Virus record (IMG/VR): IMGVR_UViG_3300020171_000755 | Coordinates: 1 to 45,241 of that record | Strand: one strand, 5' to 3' | Source: a virus | DNA: 45,241 bases | Translations under genes and position numbers: made by a program | Notes under the pieces: generated by a model | The model's database searches: none | Told to the model about the DNA's origin: nothing | The model's input: only the letters and a program-made list of their open reading frames with translations | In this document: in pieces, positions 1 to 7,326 of the stretch | Numbering within the stretch: the stretch's first letter is position 1 | How the letters are laid out: the number at the start of each line of letters is the position of its first letter

Positions 1-415
1 GAACGCCATATGCCATGGGTGAACCGGAACCGGTTGATACAAATTTTTCTTCCTCTATTAAACCACCGTATGCATCGGTTGAGTATAGTCGATAACCCGT
101 TTTATCAATTCCACCTATAATGAATCCTACTTCAAAACTTTTTGCATTATTTAGAATGTTGGCAACTATATTAGAGATGGCTTTTACTGTAATTGATGCA
201 CCGTGCTGATATTTATATGTTGCTGCTTCAAATCGCATCCACTTCACCAATTTTTGGGCGTCTCCAACACTACCAGCCATCGTTAACCCAATATTATCAG
301 TAATTTGGTGTATCTTTTGAGCGTCTTGACTGGCAATAAAATGCCCCATTGTGGCGCGATGTTCACTTGCAAGTATTATACCCTCATTATAAATTAGTCC
401 TATAGTTGTGGTCAT
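1..415 (-). CDS. psmB: 20S proteasome beta subunit, 3' end cut by window edge
   Basis: The reading frame starts at 415 with MTTTIGL, the normal start of a mature archaeal proteasome beta subunit. There is no propeptide beyond the initiator Met, so Met removal would expose the catalytic Thr1. Counting from that Thr, the catalytic Glu17 and Lys33 are present, in ASEHRATMG and AQKIHQI. The family motifs AGSVGDAQ, IIGGID and STGSGSPMAYGV follow in the usual order. About 138 residues are visible; the C-terminal third lies outside the window. Archaeal beta subunits form the proteolytic inner rings of the 20S proteasome. In a viral genome it could replace or modify the host subunit, or process viral proteins; the sequence cannot tell which. 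A host gene at a provirus junction is a less likely alternative, because the gene follows small viral-style genes and has the same promoter type as they do. Confidence 0.9.
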   Translation of the reverse strand, partial: MTTTIGLIYNEGIILASEHRATMGHFIASQDAQKIHQITDNIGLTMAGSVGDAQKLVKWMRFEAATYKYQHGASITVKAISNIVANILNNAKSFEVGFIIGGIDKTGYRLYSTDAYGGLIEEEKFVSTGSGSPMAYGV

Positions 416-430
416 AATATATCTTAGTAT

Positions 431-448
431 GCTTTTATAGTATTTATA
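431..448 (-). promoter_or_regulatory. class 2 promoter of proteasome gene
   Basis: On the minus strand this reads TATAAATACTATAAAAGC, ending 16 nt upstream of the proteasome start at 415. It matches the TATA-type motif found before other minus-strand genes in this window. The gene therefore probably has its own transcript despite the small genes just upstream. Confidence 0.5.
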
Positions 449-617
449 CATATGCTTTTCTGCGAAAAAAATTAAATTTAATCCATGTTATTATAATTCT
501 TATTATATTTCTATTTTGAAAATAAAAAGATATTTTTTCTAAATCTTGTGCAGTATAACCTATGGTACAGGTTCCTTTCCTTTTAACAAAAAATATATGT
601 TTTACACCATCTGACAT
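444..617 (-). CDS. small basic hypothetical protein (57 aa)
   Basis: A 57-codon frame starting MSDGVKHIFFVKRKG. The start is supported by a good ribosome site, TTGGAG 8 nt upstream, and by its position 3 nt after the stop of the 74-aa gene, as in an operon. The protein is rich in Phe, Ile and Lys with a basic C-terminus (FFRRKAYV). I recognise no family. Its 3' end overlaps the TATA motif that serves the proteasome gene. Confidence 0.55.
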   Translation of the reverse strand: MSDGVKHIFFVKRKGTCTIGYTAQDLEKISFYFQNRNIIRIIITWIKFNFFRRKAYV

Positions 618-619
618 AA

Positions 620-844
620 TTATTTCTCCAATAATCTCATTTGTGCATCAAAAATTATCAAGGCTTTTTCTGGTTTACTTTTAAGAAATTCTGTATCTCG
701 TCTTGTTATAAGAACAATCCAACTTTTCATCATAGGAAAATCATTTGCCATCGCAAGTATTTCTCCAACACCTTCTATATTTGGTAATGATGCGTTAGGG
801 TCTTTTCCAAATTCTACAATATCTCCAATTTTAAATTTGTTCAT
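620..844 (-). CDS. hypothetical protein (74 aa), small beta-rich domain
   Basis: A 74-residue protein starting MNKFKIGDIVEFGKDP. The opening FKIGDIVEF is typical of small SH3-like or KOW-like barrels that begin with a 'G-D-x-V' strand. IEGVGEILAMAND and KSWIVLITRRD look like the next strands. No catalytic motif is seen. It is the first gene of a leftward unit with the 57-aa gene, and a class 2 TATA box lies 14 nt upstream at 858..876. Function unknown. Confidence 0.6.
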   Translation of the reverse strand: MNKFKIGDIVEFGKDPNASLPNIEGVGEILAMANDFPMMKSWIVLITRRDTEFLKSKPEKALIIFDAQMRLLEK

Positions 845-864
845 TATTTATTTAATAGTTTTAT

Positions 865-906
865 TACTATTTATAGTTATCGATATAGCGATAACTATAA
901 ATAGTA
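865..906. promoter_or_regulatory. 18-bp perfect inverted repeat in divergent promoter
   Basis: Left arm 865..882 (TACTATTTATAGTTATCG) and right arm 889..906 are perfect inverted copies separated by 6 nt. Each arm carries a class 2 TATA box (CTATAAATAGTA), one facing the leftward genes and one facing the portal gene. The palindrome is therefore a bidirectional promoter and possibly also an operator. Confidence 0.6.
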
Positions 907-949
907 GTTTAACTATATAGTAATACTTACAAATAAATTTATAAGTCTA

Positions 950-966
950 TATAAATGAAATTTATA
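950..966 (+). promoter_or_regulatory. class 1 promoter of portal gene
   Basis: TATAAATGAAATTTATA, followed by TTGTTAGTAATAA, ends 26 nt before the portal start codon. It is one of eight copies, some degenerate, of this 17-bp motif in the window, all upstream of virion gene units. The motif is itself an inverted repeat, TATAAAT-GAA-ATTTATA. Confidence 0.7.
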
Positions 967-992
967 TTGTTAGTAATAATTAAAGTGATATC

Positions 993-3900
993 ATGGCATT
1001 CCGAGCAGTAAAAGAACAAATTAACAAATTCGTAAATGTTTTTACCAAAGCATACGATATTTCCAAAGATACGCGTCTAACAAAAAAGCCATTATATGAA
1101 GTATTTTTTAATCAGCGACCTGGAATAAAACATCCGGAAGTTACTCCTACAATCCCACTTTTAAAATATGTCCATGATAATTCCCCAGCAATAAAAATCG
1201 CAACCATGAGATTGCGTGAAAGTATTTTTAGACGTGGATTTGAATGGGAACGTAATTTTGAGGCAAAATGTACAGATTGTCTAAAAGAATTCGAGGATAT
1301 CGTTCGAGTTTGTGATAGTTGTGGATCGACAAACATTGACATACCGAATAAATTGGAAATAAAACGTGCAGAGAAATTTTTTGAAACTTGTAATATTTAT
1401 GATCCCGCAAAAATGGGTAAAAGAAAATTAATACATCTTTTAAAACAACTTGAAGATGATTTGAATGTGTATGACGATTGTTACCTTGTCGGAATTAAGG
1501 AATATTGGCAAAATGCGGATGGGGATATAAAACTCACAACATTACATCAAATTTTGCGGGGAAATCCGGTGACAATGAGATTGGTTGTTGATGAATTAGG
1601 TGAACCGGGAGGAAAATGGGCATGTTGTCTTAGACATCGTGATGTTATTGAAGAAATATCTGATGGTAATTTAGAAGAATTACGATGTCCTAAGTGTAAT
1701 CGAAAATTATACGAGGTACATTATGTATCTGTGGAAGGCGGCGGTGACAACCCTACAGCATATTATATCGGTGATGAAGTCATCCACTGTTGTTATGATG
1801 ATCAAACAGAAATTCTTACGAAAGATGGATTTAAATTATTTAAGGATTTAAATAATGATGATGTGGTCGCCACTTTAAATAAAGAAAACAATAATTTAGA
1901 ATATCAAAAACCAACAGAAATACAATCTTATGATTATAATGGAGAAATGTATAATATTAATTCTAGACGTGTTAATTTATGTGTAACACCAAATCATAGA
2001 ATGTATGTTAAAAAACAACATGGAGATAATTTTGAATTTATAGAAGCACAAAATTTAAATAAACATTCCTATCATTTTAAAAAGGATTGTGAATGGGTGG
2101 GAGAAAAACAAGAACATTTCATTTTACCTAATATAGATAAAAAGGATAATTTAGGATTCTTAAATAAAAGATTTGATGATATAAAAATACCCATGAATTT
2201 GTGGTTGGAGTTTTTAGGTTATTATTTAAGTGAGGGTAGTTGTAGTTATAGTGCAGGTGGATATCATATTGGTATATCACAAAGTAAAGAAGTGAATCCA
2301 GAAAAATATGAAAAAATTAATAATTGTTTAAATCAAATTTCGGCATATTGGTATAAAGATAATGTGGGATTTGGATTATCTAATAAACAATTATTTTTAT
2401 ATCTTGAACAATTTGGTAAAGCAAAAGATAAATTTATACCACGAAATTTATTTAATTTATCAAAAGAACAGTTATTAATATTATTTAATGCACTACTTTT
2501 GGGTGACGGAAGAATACATAATGGATATGGATATTATTATAGCTCATCAAAACAAATGGCAAATGATATGTGTGAATTATCTATAAAATGTGGTTATACT
2601 TCAAAACTTACATTACGAGTATTGTCGGAAGAAGATAGACATACTCAAATTAAAGGTCGAGATGTATATTTCAGAAATTCACCAATTTGTTATATTGTAA
2701 ATATATCCGGTATAGATACTATAAAATATTCTGGTGAACCAGGAATTAAAACTAAAGTAATTAATAAATTAAATTACAATGGAAAAGTCTACTGTTGTAC
2801 CGTACCTAATAGTGTTATAATGGTTAGAAGAAATGGCGTTCATATTTGGTGTGGTAATTCGAAATACTCCCCCAGCAGTCTTTATGGTTTCAGTCCCATC
2901 GTTACATTATGGCAGTATACCTTAACGCTAACTAATATGGTTGAGTATATTTACCGATCATACAGCGAAGCCCACCTTCCTAAAGGTGTTCTCGCCATGA
3001 AAACATCTAATCCGGATTCAGCGTATGAATTTTGGAAAGATGTGGACGATAAACTTAATAAAGATCCACATTACATACCCAAAATGTTCCTAGAGGGTGA
3101 AGGAAATGGTACTGGTTCGGGTATGGAATTCATAAAGTTTATGGATACGCTTGAGGAGATGCAGTATATACCAGTGCGTGATGAAATCCGACGGACTATT
3201 GCGTCCATGTATGGTGTTACAAACATATTTATTGGTGATACCGCGGGCGCGGGGGGGTTAAACGCAGATTCAACACAAATTGATATTACAAATATGGCTG
3301 CCGAATCAGGAATAGCAGTATATAACGATCATATAATGCCGGAATTGTTGTATTGGTTGAATGTTAATGATTGGAGTTATGTTTTAAGATCGCCATTTGA
3401 AGAAAATATGCAGCGTGAATTGAATGAGCAGCAAACAAAAGTCGGTATTGCCCAATCAATGTTGCAAATGGGCTTCAAAGTTGACCTTGGTGAAGAGGAT
3501 GTGTTCGATTTCAAGTATTCGGGTGAGTCACAAGATCAAAGTGGCGGACAACCTGCCAATCCAGACGGCGGGGTTAATGAACCTGGTGGAGGATTTACAT
3601 CAAATCCAGAACAAGGTAATGAAAATGACACCTTTAATGATAGTGATATCAAAATGGGCATTCAAAAAGCAAGAATTTATGTAAAACATCCGAAAGAAGC
3701 GCCGCAGGGCGCTAAAGTGTTGCGAAGTCCACGAGGATCGTTTTATTATGATACGCAAAAACCTAGTCCCTATCAGGATATGCGGCCAAGAACGGATGAA
3801 AATAAGCGAAAACGGATAGAGGCGCTTTTACATAATACCACCGAGCATTATGATAACTTACTTGAAGAATATAAGCAATCAAAAGATATAAATCCGGGTC

Positions 3901-5015
3901 ATGCGATGTCACTTCAGAGTGATTTAAGCGAAACCAGACAACTTATTCAACACTTACATACAAACTATCGAGATATGCTTGGAGACGAGCCAGAAGAAGT
4001 GGATAAAGCTGGTGGACGTAGTATAAACATTAACATTACTAAAAAATGTGAACATGATTGGAATAATATGAGTAGTCTGAATGATCACCATCAAAAATGT
4101 TCAAAATGTGGTAAGATAAAAATTTATAGAGAAGGAACGCATGATGTTTCACAACGGTGGGAATATAAACAAGGTGTACCAGATAATATTCAGAAGATGG
4201 AAGATAAGTTCATTGAGTTAAAAAAAAACCACGATGATGAACTTGAAATTTTAAAGTATGATGGGCAAGAAGCCGACACTTATCAAGTAAAAAAATTCAA
4301 AAACGAGTTAAATAAAATTTTTGAAGAAGAAATAGCTAAAATACTTAATAATCCCGTTAAATTTGCGGGTGTCGAGCAGGAACGTTTCGTTAAAAAAGTG
4401 TTAGATGACGCCATTTTTAAGATGGAAGCACATACCCGTAGGCATCTTGAGATGTCATATCGCGAAGGACAGAAATATGTGGGGGAACTTGTCGGAAAAG
4501 CCATTGATTTTAGTAAAATTGACAAAGCGGCTTTACACGCGATTACATCAAGAAATGTTTTATGGAAATCATACGAAAATTTATCAAAGGCGACTTCAGA
4601 AAAATTTAATGAAATAATTAAGCGTAGTTTTACTGATCCTAAAAAGTATTCAATACCTAATATCGTTAAAGATATGCGATCAATTGCAGACCATGAAACT
4701 TATAGATTGGAACGTATCGCGCGTACGGAATCCCATGTTGCAGCGATGACTGGAAGAGAGATATCGTTCCAAAAGAGTGATCCAGATGGTGAAAACTTAT
4801 ATAAGTGGGCAATAAAAAGGGACTCTAGAACATCAAGTGCTTGTTTAGACATTGAAAAACAAGTTAATGCTGAAAGTAATGGAAAAGGTGTATCATTACA
4901 AAGATTAAAAGATATAATAAAAGAAAATAGTTTACGATATAATGGTCCTAAGTGGGAATATCGGGATTTTCAGCCCCACATCTCATGTAGAAGTGGACTT
5001 GTGAGGGCATTTTAA
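993..5015 (+). CDS. portal protein with intein, fused to MuF-like head morphogenesis domain
   Basis: The 1340-residue product has four parts. Residues 1-266 and 623 to about 860 form a phage portal protein; the joined stretch SKYSPSSLYGFSPI is the classic portal signature, and two Cys-rich zinc-binding-like insertions lie near residues 92-110 and 214-242. Residues 267-622 are an intein. Residues 890-925 carry the shared tag (IQKARIYVKHPKEAPQG ... YYD). The C-terminal 200 residues match the Mu gpF-like head protein family, with RIARTESHVAAMTGRE, YKWAIKRDSRTSSAC and a final PHISCRSG. A CxxC-type metal motif (CEHDW ... CSKCG) lies between tag and MuF part. After splicing about 984 residues remain. 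The portal forms the dodecameric DNA channel at one capsid vertex. Proteolysis at the tag would separate the portal from the MuF part. Confidence 0.9.
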   Translation: MAFRAVKEQINKFVNVFTKAYDISKDTRLTKKPLYEVFFNQRPGIKHPEVTPTIPLLKYVHDNSPAIKIATMRLRESIFRRGFEWERNFEAKCTDCLKEFEDIVRVCDSCGSTNIDIPNKLEIKRAEKFFETCNIYDPAKMGKRKLIHLLKQLEDDLNVYDDCYLVGIKEYWQNADGDIKLTTLHQILRGNPVTMRLVVDELGEPGGKWACCLRHRDVIEEISDGNLEELRCPKCNRKLYEVHYVSVEGGGDNPTAYYIGDEVIHCCYDDQTEILTKDGFKLFKDLNNDDVVATLNKENNNLEYQKPTEIQSYDYNGEMYNINSRRVNLCVTPNHRMYVKKQHGDNFEFIEAQNLNKHSYHFKKDCEWVGEKQEHFILPNIDKKDNLGFLNKRFDDIKIPMNLWLEFLGYYLSEGSCSYSAGGYHIGISQSKEVNPEKYEKINNCLNQISAYWYKDNVGFGLSNKQLFLYLEQFGKAKDKFIPRNLFNLSKEQLLILFNALLLGDGRIHNGYGYYYSSSKQMANDMCELSIKCGYTSKLTLRVLSEEDRHTQIKGRDVYFRNSPICYIVNISGIDTIKYSGEPGIKTKVINKLNYNGKVYCCTVPNSVIMVRRNGVHIWCGNSKYSPSSLYGFSPIVTLWQYTLTLTNMVEYIYRSYSEAHLPKGVLAMKTSNPDSAYEFWKDVDDKLNKDPHYIPKMFLEGEGNGTGSGMEFIKFMDTLEEMQYIPVRDEIRRTIASMYGVTNIFIGDTAGAGGLNADSTQIDITNMAAESGIAVYNDHIMPELLYWLNVNDWSYVLRSPFEENMQRELNEQQTKVGIAQSMLQMGFKVDLGEEDVFDFKYSGESQDQSGGQPANPDGGVNEPGGGFTSNPEQGNENDTFNDSDIKMGIQKARIYVKHPKEAPQGAKVLRSPRGSFYYDTQKPSPYQDMRPRTDENKRKRIEALLHNTTEHYDNLLEEYKQSKDINPGHAMSLQSDLSETRQLIQHLHTNYRDMLGDEPEEVDKAGGRSININITKKCEHDWNNMSSLNDHHQKCSKCGKIKIYREGTHDVSQRWEYKQGVPDNIQKMEDKFIELKKNHDDELEILKYDGQEADTYQVKKFKNELNKIFEEEIAKILNNPVKFAGVEQERFVKKVLDDAIFKMEAHTRRHLEMSYREGQKYVGELVGKAIDFSKIDKAALHAITSRNVLWKSYENLSKATSEKFNEIIKRSFTDPKKYSIPNIVKDMRSIADHETYRLERIARTESHVAAMTGREISFQKSDPDGENLYKWAIKRDSRTSSACLDIEKQVNAESNGKGVSLQRLKDIIKENSLRYNGPKWEYRDFQPHISCRSGLVRAF
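1791..2858 (+). mobile_element. intein with LAGLIDADG (DOD) homing endonuclease in portal
   Basis: A 356-residue in-frame insertion, residues 267-622 of the portal precursor. It begins with Cys1 in CYDDQTEILTKDGF, has the block B-like VTPNHRMYVK, and contains two dodecapeptide nuclease motifs, WLEFLGYYLSEGS and LFNALLLGDGRIHNG. It ends VIMVRRNGVHIWCGN followed by Ser as the +1 extein residue. The penultimate residue is Gly in place of the usual His, a known but less common variant. The exteins rejoin as DEVIHC/SKYSPSSLYGFSPI, inside the conserved portal core. The insert looks more AT-rich than its host gene, as expected of a transferred element. Confidence 0.88.
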
Positions 5016-5072
5016 GTTAAAAATGAGTAAAAAATGACGTTTTTAAGTTAAAAATGAGTAAAAAATGACGTT
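5011..5072 (+). repeat. 31-bp tandem direct repeat over portal stop
   Basis: Two copies of a 31-bp unit (TTTAAGTTAAAAATGAGTAA...) lie head to tail. The first includes the last Phe codon and the TAA stop of the portal gene, so the duplication added only non-coding sequence. Confidence 0.8.
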
Positions 5073-5075
5073 TTT

Positions 5076-5113
5076 AGCACTAAAATCAGTGTTTTAGCAT
5101 GTTTTTTAGTGCT
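5076..5113. terminator. hairpin between convergent genes
   Basis: Perfect 10-bp arms, AGCACTAAAA (5076..5085) and TTTTAGTGCT (5104..5113), with an 18-nt loop and T-rich flanks. It sits where the rightward portal gene meets the leftward zinc-finger gene and overlaps the last codons of the latter. A bidirectional terminator is likely. Confidence 0.5.
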
Positions 5114-5289
5114 ATTCCATGCTTATTTTGCAGATGATCAAGCATTAAATCAGCGTCATAACTTAGTGTGGCGTCGCAATGCCGACATGAAATACCGTGA
5201 ATTCTGCTTGGAAAGTTGGGATCCGGCACTTCCAACTCGATTATTGCAATATGTTCTGGGTTAAATACTCTTCCTACTATTCTATCCAT
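5086..5289 (-). CDS. small C2H2 zinc-finger-like protein (67 aa)
   Basis: MDRIVGRVFNPEHIAIIELE leads into CRHCDATLSYDADLMLDHLQ and NKHG, giving a Cys-x2-Cys ... His-x4-His spacing typical of a single C2H2 zinc finger. The start at 5289 lies 3 nt after the pentapeptide gene's stop, with GGAG a few bases upstream, so the two are cotranscribed. A DNA-, RNA- or protein-binding role is plausible; no specific target can be inferred. Confidence 0.65.
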   Translation of the reverse strand: MDRIVGRVFNPEHIAIIELEVPDPNFPSRIHGISCRHCDATLSYDADLMLDHLQNKHGIALKNMLKH

Positions 5290-5291
5290 GT

Positions 5292-6104
5292 TTATATCTC
5301 CATTAAAATCATAGTATTTTTATATTTATCTTCAATATTTGTATATAAACTATATTCTGCATACCGTAAGTCGGCATTCCGTAAGTCGGCATTCCGTAAG
5401 TCGGCATTCCGTAAGTCGGCATTCCCTAAGTTTGCATACTGTAAGTCGGCATTCCGTAAGTCGGCATTCCGTAAGTCGGCATTCCCTAAGTTTGCATACT
5501 GTAAGTCGGCATTCCGTAAGTCGGCATTCCATAAGTTTGCATACTGTAAGTCGGCATTCCGTAAGTCGGCATTCCGTAAGTCGGCATTCCGTAAGTCGGC
5601 ATTCCGTAAGTCGGCATACTGTAACTTTGCATTCCGTAAGTCGGCATTCCGTAAGTCGGCATTCCATAAGTCGGCATCCCGTAAGTCGGCATACTGTAAC
5701 TTTGCATTCCGTAAGTTTGCATACTGTAAGTCGGCATTCCGTAAGTCGGCATTCCCTAAGTTTGCATACTGTAAGTCGGCATTAGATAGCATTTTAGTAT
5801 TAAATTGTAATAATTCTTGATGAGAATTTAAATATGATGATACGGCATCATGTGCAGCAACACATGCAATTTTTTTACCAAATTGTATTTCAACCCAATC
5901 GTTCGGATAATTAATATCTTGTGGAAGGTCATCTTTTATTTGATGTGGAAAAATAACTTCAAATTTTAGATGTGGTGTTGTGCCGTATCGTAATCCGTCA
6001 TCTAACTCATGCAATAATTTATCATGAGATGACTCATGTTGTTTTGCATATACTATCCATTTATTGTTTATTTTTGTTGCAATTACTGCTAATCCTTTAC
6101 ACAT
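5292..6104 (-). CDS. pentapeptide-repeat protein (270 aa)
   Basis: Residues 1 to about 107 form an N-terminal domain (MCKGLAVIATKINNKWIV ... ACVAAHDAVSSYL). Residues 108-255 are an almost perfect A(D/N)L-x-(N/Y) pentapeptide array (NADLRNADLQYANL) that would fold as a right-handed quadrilateral beta-helix. A short C-terminal tail follows. Pentapeptide-repeat proteins such as Qnr and MfpA mimic DNA and bind type II topoisomerases; a similar role in host takeover is possible but not shown by sequence. The unusually regular DNA repeats imply recent expansion. RBS AGAGGT precedes the start. It is the third gene of a leftward operon (6357 to 5086). Confidence 0.85.
   Translation of the reverse strand: MCKGLAVIATKINNKWIVYAKQHESSHDKLLHELDDGLRYGTTPHLKFEVIFPHQIKDDLPQDINYPNDWVEIQFGKKIACVAAHDAVSSYLNSHQELLQFNTKMLSNADLQYANLGNADLRNADLQYANLRNAKLQYADLRDADLWNADLRNADLRNAKLQYADLRNADLRNADLRNADLRNADLQYANLWNADLRNADLQYANLGNADLRNADLRNADLQYANLGNADLRNADLRNADLRNADLRYAEYSLYTNIEDKYKNTMILMEI
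5359..5783. repeat. 15-bp coding minisatellite (pentapeptide array)
   Basis: About 28 copies of a 15-bp unit, CATTCCGTAAGTCGG with variants CATACTGTAAGTCGG and CATTCCCTAAGTTTG, encode the pentapeptide repeats on the minus strand. Variant units recur in blocks, which points to unequal crossing over or slippage. Confidence 0.95.
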
Positions 6105-6106
6105 AT

Positions 6107-6241
6107 TTACCTCTTAGCTAATTTAATGTTTACAGCAGTATTGGTGCCTGTCGGTTGATTTCCAAGCTTACTAATCGTAAGATGGTTGTGTGTTCTTGTG
6201 TGAGTCTTTTTAGTTCTTGATTTTCTATTTGCTTTTGCCAT
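6107..6241 (-). CDS. small basic hypothetical protein (44 aa)
   Basis: A 44-codon frame starting MAKANRKSRTKKTHTRTHNH and ending AVNIKLAKR. It is very rich in Lys, Arg, Thr and His, so it may bind nucleic acid. It starts 2 nt after the stop of the 37-aa frame and ends 2 nt before the pentapeptide gene start, which supports it as part of a leftward operon. No family recognised. Confidence 0.5.
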   Translation of the reverse strand: MAKANRKSRTKKTHTRTHNHLTISKLGNQPTGTNTAVNIKLAKR

Positions 6242-6243
6242 AG

Positions 6244-6357
6244 TTACATCGCCGCCTTTGCGTCCATAAGAACACGAAGCACTGGATATATATTTTCCTG
6301 ATAGTTCGTGTTCATTCGCGCAAGTTCTTTTGCTATCTCTAAATTTAGTTCTATCAT
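6244..6357 (-). CDS. very small hypothetical protein (37 aa)
   Basis: MIELNLEIAKELARMNTNYQ leads to a 37-residue protein ending VLMDAKAAM, predicted mostly helical. It is the first frame downstream of a leftward class 2 promoter and is followed at 2-nt spacing by the 44-aa frame. Support is positional only. Confidence 0.4.
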   Translation of the reverse strand: MIELNLEIAKELARMNTNYQENIYPVLRVLMDAKAAM

Positions 6358-6369
6358 ATTGTACTATTG

Positions 6370-6414
6370 GTATTAATAGTATTTATAGTTATCGATTTAA
6401 AAATGAAATTTATA
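6370..6414. promoter_or_regulatory. back-to-back divergent promoters
   Basis: On the minus strand 6370..6388 reads CTATAAATACTATTAATAC, a class 2 box for the 6357 operon. On the plus strand 6398..6414 is a degenerate class 1 motif (TAAAAATGAAATTTATA) that stands 6 nt before ATG 6421. Transcription would start at or next to the start codon, so the neck-protein mRNA is probably leaderless. Confidence 0.55.
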
Positions 6415-6420
6415 CATGTG

Positions 6421-6939
6421 ATGCCTAAATTGACAATTAAACTTGATAATAATATAAAATTATATGATGCAATTAAAAAAGCGATTGAAAAGAAATTAGA
6501 TTTAGCATTAAATGATATTGCGGATTATATTGGTACTACTTCAGACTCAAATTTACGAGATGAGGACGGCGCTTTTGATACTGGGTTTTTAGCAAATTCG
6601 TTAGTGGTAGACAAGGAACAATTTTTACATAAAGAAGTTGGATATTCTGCGGATTACGCGCCTTATATCGAATGGGGCAGTTCGCCACATTTCCCGCCGG
6701 TTACCGCTATTTATGCTTGGTTGTGGCGCAAGAAAACAGACTTAAAGTTGACTTATCGCAAGAATAAGACCACCATGTTAAATGGTAAATCTTATAATGC
6801 GGATATTTTAGGTATTGCTTGGTCGATTGCTAAAAATATGTCAATAAAGGGCACGGAACCGAAGCCTTTTATGCGGCCAGCATTTAATGAAGGAAAATCC
6901 AAAGCGGGGCAATTTATAAAAAAACGAATGAGTAAATAA
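6421..6939 (+). CDS. HK97 gp10-like neck / tail-completion protein
   Basis: I take ATG 6421 (MPKLTIKLD) as start, because the upstream in-frame codons overlap the promoter. The protein of about 172 residues has the hallmarks of the HK97 gp10 family: DTGFLANSLVV, VGYSADYAPYIEWGSSPHFPP and a C-terminal EPKPFMRPAF. Members sit at the head-tail interface and complete the tail or neck. Here it is separated from the other connector genes at 37471..39563, an unusual placement. Confidence 0.82.
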   Translation: MPKLTIKLDNNIKLYDAIKKAIEKKLDLALNDIADYIGTTSDSNLRDEDGAFDTGFLANSLVVDKEQFLHKEVGYSADYAPYIEWGSSPHFPPVTAIYAWLWRKKTDLKLTYRKNKTTMLNGKSYNADILGIAWSIAKNMSIKGTEPKPFMRPAFNEGKSKAGQFIKKRMSK

Positions 6940-6941
6940 AT

Positions 6942-7202
6942 TTACTCTTCTTGTACGACATTCATCATTACTTCACAATCACAAAATCCGCCATTATCTT
7001 CAAGATATTTTATAGATTTTTTAATATCCATGGACATGAATTTTAATATTTCTTTTACGCCATCTAAGTTACATTTACAATTCCAAGTTGCTTTACCCTT
7101 TTTATCTTCTTGATAATCTAATTGCATATCTAATAACATTACAAATAGATCCCACTGTGGATGTCTTTTTGACATTATTGTTGATAATCTTCGTCTTGTC
7201 AT
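6942..7202 (-). CDS. DUF2695-like small protein (86 aa)
   Basis: The C-terminal part IKYLEDNGGFCDCEVMMNV resembles the 'GG-(Y/F)-CDCEV-x-x-NV' signature of DUF2695 proteins, which are short and of unknown function. A second Cys pair (WNCKCNLDG) lies mid-protein. The gene runs leftward and ends 2 nt from the convergent neck gene. A class 2 promoter lies 15 nt upstream. Confidence 0.6.
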   Translation of the reverse strand: MTRRRLSTIMSKRHPQWDLFVMLLDMQLDYQEDKKGKATWNCKCNLDGVKEILKFMSMDIKKSIKYLEDNGGFCDCEVMMNVVQEE

Positions 7203-7217
7203 AGTATATACCTAATT

Positions 7218-7236
7218 GTTTTATTACTATATATAG
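7218..7236 (-). promoter_or_regulatory. class 2 promoter of the 86-aa gene
   Basis: Minus-strand CTATATATAGTAATAAAAC, the clearest example of the class 2 motif, 15 nt upstream of the start at 7202. Confidence 0.55.
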
Positions 7237-7263
7237 TTTTCTACTATTAAATTTATTATAGTT

Positions 7264-7280
7264 TATAAATGAAATTGATA
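7264..7280 (+). promoter_or_regulatory. class 1 promoter of nuclease-protease unit
   Basis: TATAAATGAAATTGATA followed by ATGATAGATAC, one mismatch from the 17-bp consensus. It lies 46 nt before the homing nuclease gene. Because that gene overlaps the prohead protease start, this promoter would also drive the protease. Confidence 0.6.
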
Positions 7281-7326
7281 ATGATAGATACAATTAAATA
7301 CTTTAAAATTAATATGGTACTTATTT

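Noticed and set aside
3424-3684. Rightward 86-residue frame inside the portal gene
   Set aside because: It lies in another frame of the portal, without a ribosome site or motif.
5359-5783. CRISPR array
   Set aside because: Units are 15 bp, contiguous and coding, with no spacers and no cas genes.
5197-5820. Rightward frames rich in Ser, Arg, His and Phe over the repeat array
   Set aside because: They are translations of the 15-bp minisatellite in other frames. Only the minus-strand frame gives a recognised fold and has N- and C-terminal unique sequence and a ribosome site.
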